From positions 1 to 7,186 of the forward strand of contig CADBLY010000034.1 of assembly GCA_902795725.1 (NCBI GenBank): a DNA stretch of 7,186 bases, written 5' to 3'. Positions within the stretch are counted from its first letter, which is position 1, and every line of letters starts with the position of its first letter. Source of the stretch: an uncultured Erysipelotrichaceae bacterium (GTDB taxonomy: Bacteria; Bacillota_I; Bacilli_A; RF39; UBA660). The notes beneath the pieces are model-generated. The model saw only the letters and a list, made by a program, of their open reading frames with translations, ran no database searches and was not told the DNA's origin. Positions 4,761 to 7,186 of this stretch are shown here, one piece after another. The translations under genes and the position numbers were made by a program.

Positions 4761-6025
4761 GCATGATAATAATCAAACATTGTAACAAAAACGATATTTA
4801 TACCAGTAGCTATAATAAGACCCCATATCCCAATATGCAGATAAGATAAAATAAATAAAAGAATTGTTCTAATAATCATACCATAGAAAGTTCCTTTTAA
4901 AGATATTTTAGCTTTATTCATAGCCTGTAAGCTACTAGATATAGGAGATTGAATATAGTGCATTAAACATATAGGAGCTAAAAATTTAGTATAAGTAATT
5001 CCTTTATTAGTATTATAGATATACTTTAAAGGTAACTCAGGATAGAACATAAAAACAAAAGTAGCTGGAATACCAATTACCAAAGATGCCAATATAGCTT
5101 GTTTAATTCTTTTTTTAATAAAAGTATAGTTTTTATTACTATATCCTTTAGATATATTAGGTATTAATGCCTGAGATATAGCGCCCGTAAAAAAAGAAGG
5201 AAGAAGAATTAATGGTAACACATACCCATTAATAATCCCATACTCATTAATGATAAACTTATTAGAATAACCTATCTTGATTAATACAAAAGTTAGAATA
5301 ATTGGTTCTAAAAAGTATCCTATACTTCCAATTAATCTACTTCCTGTAGTTGGTATAGCAATACTAAATAAATCTTTGATAGTCTTTTTATTAGGAATTA
5401 ATTCACTTTTTGTAGTTTTAAATTTAGGAAGTAAAAAGATAAAAATAACAATAGATGTTAATTCTGATGCTATATTAGTTATAACAATAAAGAAAATTGC
5501 ATATTCTAATCCTTTAAGTAAAAAATATGGTAATAAAGTTATAATCAGAATTAATTTAACGGTATCCTCTAAGATATTAGTTATGACATGTGGTAACATT
5601 CTTTCTTTAGCAAAAAAATAGCTTCTAAGCATATTAGATACGCTAATAAAAGGAAAAACTAATCCCATAGCAAGTAAAGAATAGACAGTTCTTTTTTCAT
5701 TTAATAAATTAGTAGCAATAAAATTACTACTAAACATCAATAAAATAAATATTGCTAAATCAATAAGTAAAGATATTATAATAGCTGTTGATAATAATCT
5801 TTTAGTATTATGACCCTTAGCTATTAATACATTTAAAGCTGTAGGTAAACCTAATTGAGATATTGCAATAAATAATATAAAAGTAGGAGAAATTAAAGAA
5901 TATAAACCTATACCTTCGGTTCCAACTATTCTTGTCATAACTATTTTAATAATCATACCTAATATTTTAGTAAAAAAGCCACCAATAATTAAAATGATAG
6001 TAGATTTAATAAATTTATTATTCAT
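4733..6025 (-). CDS. SpoVB/MurJ-like polysaccharide or lipid-linked oligosaccharide flippase (MOP/MATE superfamily)
   Basis: This is a 430-residue, very hydrophobic protein with about twelve predicted membrane helices (near residues 9-29, 41-63, 78-99, 113-130, 150-167, 172-199, 222-245, 268-285, 310-335, 350-365, 383-397 and 399-419). The N-terminus (KSTIILIIGGFFTKILG, then RIVGTEGIGLYSLISP) matches the start of SpoVB/YtgP-type flippases, which move lipid-linked precursors of cell-wall or spore-cortex polymers across the membrane. It is shorter than B. subtilis SpoVB (518 residues) and seems to lack the last helix pair. No glycosyltransferases are adjacent, so the substrate is open. The ATG at 6025-6023 fits the family N-terminus, but no SD precedes it, and the codon lies inside a perfect 13-bp hairpin. 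It ends base-to-base against the 4313 gene. Confidence 0.88.
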   Translation of the reverse strand: MNNKFIKSTIILIIGGFFTKILGMIIKIVMTRIVGTEGIGLYSLISPTFILFIAISQLGLPTALNVLIAKGHNTKRLLSTAIIISLLIDLAIFILLMFSSNFIATNLLNEKRTVYSLLAMGLVFPFISVSNMLRSYFFAKERMLPHVITNILEDTVKLILIITLLPYFLLKGLEYAIFFIVITNIASELTSIVIFIFLLPKFKTTKSELIPNKKTIKDLFSIAIPTTGSRLIGSIGYFLEPIILTFVLIKIGYSNKFIINEYGIINGYVLPLILLPSFFTGAISQALIPNISKGYSNKNYTFIKKRIKQAILASLVIGIPATFVFMFYPELPLKYIYNTNKGITYTKFLAPICLMHYIQSPISSSLQAMNKAKISLKGTFYGMIIRTILLFILSYLHIGIWGLIIATGINIVFVTMFDYYHAKKIIQKHL

Positions 6026-6046
6026 AATACATTTTATGAATAATAA
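6015..6046 (-). promoter_or_regulatory. 13+13 bp inverted repeat covering the flippase start codon
   Basis: The segments 6015-6027 and 6034-6046 are perfect reverse complements with a six-base spacer (6028-6033). The flippase ATG (6025-6023) is inside one arm. Minus-strand TATAAT boxes at 6051-6046 and 6059-6054 put the transcript start at or inside the other arm. The repeat could be an mRNA hairpin hiding the start codon or a repressor operator. Confidence 0.65.
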
Positions 6047-6059
6047 TTATATAATTATA
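6046..6059 (-). promoter_or_regulatory. Probable -10 elements of the flippase promoter
   Basis: Two overlapping minus-strand TATAAT hexamers (6059-6054 and 6051-6046) lie 20-30 bases upstream of the flippase ATG. I see no convincing -35 at 16-18 bp for either. The leader would be only about 14-22 bases. Confidence 0.45.
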
Positions 6060-6068
6060 AAAAATTAT

Positions 6069-6097
6069 TCGACTTTTTACTCTTAATTATATATAAT
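6069..6097 (+). promoter_or_regulatory. Promoter of the TtcA-like gene
   Basis: TCGACT (6069-6074, four of six -35 positions), a 17-bp spacer and a perfect TATAAT (6092-6097). The transcript start is predicted near 6104, so the mRNA begins at or within a few bases of the start codon. Confidence 0.7.
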
Positions 6098-6106
6098 ATT
6101 AATGTG

Positions 6107-6925
6107 ATGTATATGGAAGCAGAAAGAAGTATAATAAAAACTTATCGTAAAGAGATATGGTCAAAATTTATTAAAGCTATAAAAGATTATAGATTAATAG
6201 AAGAAAACGATAATATAATGGTATGTATTAGTGGTGGGAAAGATTCCTTTTTAATGGCCAAATGTATACAGGAATTAAAACGTCATGGTAAAATTAATTT
6301 TAATGTTCATTATGTTGTAATGGACCCAGGATACAGTAAAGAAAATAGAAATTATATTATTGAAATGGGAAAAAAACTTAATATTAATTTAGAAATGTTT
6401 AACTCAGATATTTTTAATATAGTAAAGACAGTACCATTAAAGAAAGGGTGCTACCTATGTGCTAGAATGAGAAGAGGCCATTTATACAATTATGCTAAAG
6501 AAATAGGTTGCAATAAAATAGCTTTAGGACATCATTTTGACGATGTTATAGAAACAACTCTTTTATCAATGTTTTATGGATCCGAAGTAAAAACCATGCT
6601 ACCTAAACTATGTAGTGATAACTTTGAAGGGTTACAATTAATAAGACCATTATATTTAGTAAAAGAACAAGATATAATTAATTGGATGAACCATAATCAA
6701 TTAACATTCATCAATTGTGCATGTGAATTTACCAGAACTTGTGACAGTAATGATAGTATAAGTAAAAGAAAAGAAATAAAAAGATTAATTAAAAATTTAA
6801 AAAAAATAAATCCTAATATAGATCATAATATCTTTAAAAGTCTAGATAATATAAATCTAAATTGTGTCTTAGGATATAAGAAAGATAATACTAAATATAG
6901 TTTTTTAGATGAATTTAACAATTAG
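6107..6925 (+). CDS. TtcA-like tRNA thiolation enzyme (PP-loop ATPase with Fe-S cysteines)
   Basis: TtcA-family enzymes activate a tRNA base with ATP and, using an iron-sulfur cluster, insert sulfur; TtcA itself makes 2-thiocytidine at position 32. Visible motifs, numbered from an alternative GTG start at 6104, are the P-loop-like SGGKDS (43-48), CYLCARMRRGHLY with the CxxC pair Cys116/Cys119, and LGHHFDDVIETTLL (141-154). A later Cys group at 205, 207 and 213 could hold the third cluster ligand. There are no paired N- and C-terminal zinc fingers, which argues against TtuA. At about 272 residues it has normal length, with a family-variable Lys/Asn-rich tail. Candidate starts are GTG 6104, ATG 6107 and ATG 6113, none with an SD; 6107 is chosen because the promoter predicts a transcript start near 6104. 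The substrate position in tRNA is inferred. Confidence 0.87.
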   Translation: MYMEAERSIIKTYRKEIWSKFIKAIKDYRLIEENDNIMVCISGGKDSFLMAKCIQELKRHGKINFNVHYVVMDPGYSKENRNYIIEMGKKLNINLEMFNSDIFNIVKTVPLKKGCYLCARMRRGHLYNYAKEIGCNKIALGHHFDDVIETTLLSMFYGSEVKTMLPKLCSDNFEGLQLIRPLYLVKEQDIINWMNHNQLTFINCACEFTRTCDSNDSISKRKEIKRLIKNLKKINPNIDHNIFKSLDNINLNCVLGYKKDNTKYSFLDEFNN

Positions 6926-6974
6926 TAAAAACAATTATGAGCAAAGTAGATGATTATAATAATTAATAGTAATA

Positions 6975-7009
6975 GGAAGTGTTGACAAAGAGTTGACACT
7001 CCTTTTTTT
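6975..7009 (+). terminator. Rho-independent terminator of the TtcA-like gene
   Basis: GTGTTGAC (6979-6986) pairs with GTTGACAC (6992-6999), including two G-U pairs, around the loop AAAGA. GGA (6975-6977) and TCC (7000-7002) extend the stem past one bulged A. Seven T residues follow (7003-7009). Confidence 0.85.
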
Positions 7010-7069
7010 CTATTTTCTAATTTCTGTAATATTGTTTTATACACTTTGAATTATTTAAAAAAATTATCA

Positions 7070-7117
7070 ATAAAAAAAGATGTTAAAGTAATTAGAATTC
7101 TTATTTTGATTAGCATC
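7070..7117 (-). terminator. Leftward terminator for a gene beyond the right edge
   Basis: On the minus strand GATGCTAA (7117-7110) pairs with TTAACATC (7086-7079), and the inner arms AATAAGAA/TTCTAATT (7105-7098 and 7097-7090) pair with one mismatch. A run of seven T residues follows (7078-7072). This fits the end of a leftward transcription unit. No convincing coding end is visible to its right, so the 3' untranslated region may extend past 7186 or the last gene may be outside. Confidence 0.55.
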
Positions 7118-7186
7118 ATCTGATTATAAAGTAGATATAAGCTTACTAAAGATAGAAAGAGATCGATTAAGAAAAATAAAGAAACA

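Noticed and set aside
5277..5621. Plus-strand open frame of 114 codons opposite the flippase gene
   Set aside because: Reverse shadow of a membrane-protein gene, whose AT-rich codons give long antisense open frames; no SD or dedicated promoter.
6046..6097. Divergent promoters sharing one -35 box at 6069-6074
   Set aside because: Both -10 boxes are 17 bp away, but read on the minus strand the hexamer is AGTCGA, which matches TTGACA at only one position.
7056..7185. Minus-strand open stretch of about 43 hydrophobic codons at the right edge
   Set aside because: It runs through the leftward terminator hairpin and its T tract, which argues against coding; the composition is simply AT-rich.
7110..7186. 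Plus-strand open stretch reading LASSDYKVDISLLKIERD and onward to the right edge
   Set aside because: It looks protein-like and coiled-coil-like but has no start codon or SD, begins inside the leftward terminator hairpin, and is cut by the window edge. It could be a gene remnant, but this cannot be supported.

Overview
The window comes from an AT-rich, low-GC Gram-positive (Bacillota-type) genome. The signs are a Firmicutes-like EF-Tu, good Shine-Dalgarno (SD) sequences on most genes, TTGACA/TATAAT-type promoters, U-tract terminators and a SpoVB-like flippase. Trp is read from TGG throughout, and I saw no internal TGA needing to be read as Trp, so the code is standard. An uncultured, host-associated member of the Bacilli is my best guess, but that is inference. 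No rRNA, tRNA, CRISPR array, insertion sequence or prophage gene was seen.

Layout. 1-495 is the 3' part of tuf, closed by a strong terminator (506-531). 545-851 is a compact locus outside the usual gene list: a strong promoter, a leader hairpin that occludes the SD, and a 27-codon hydrophobic peptide. Opposing it is a convergent antisense promoter, with a perfect 22-bp palindrome and a second related hairpin between them. This is the organisation of a type I toxin-antitoxin module, and it is the most interesting part of the window. 864-930 holds a 9+9 bp inverted repeat and a promoter for an orphan type IV pilin-like surface protein (956-1927). The pilin gene is followed closely by a PfkB-family sugar/nucleoside kinase (1943-2827) and an overlapping small Smr-domain protein (2799-3071). 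3113-4207, with its own promoter and terminator, is a single-pass membrane protein with a repeat-rich outer part that I cannot name. 4313-4732, with its own promoter, is an unrecognised soluble protein. It meets, stop codon against stop codon, the leftward 12-helix SpoVB/MurJ-like flippase (6025-4733). A divergent AT-rich intergenic region then leads to a TtcA-like tRNA thiolase (6107-6925) with an almost leaderless mRNA. The right end holds a rightward terminator and a leftward terminator for a gene outside the window.

The genes do not form one pathway. They are short independent units: translation (tuf, tRNA thiolation), cell surface (pilin-like protein, membrane protein, flippase), and a small RNA-regulated peptide. 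Three genes (pilin, flippase, TtcA-like) appear to have very short leaders with weak or absent SD sequences, and the flippase start codon lies inside a perfect 13-bp hairpin.
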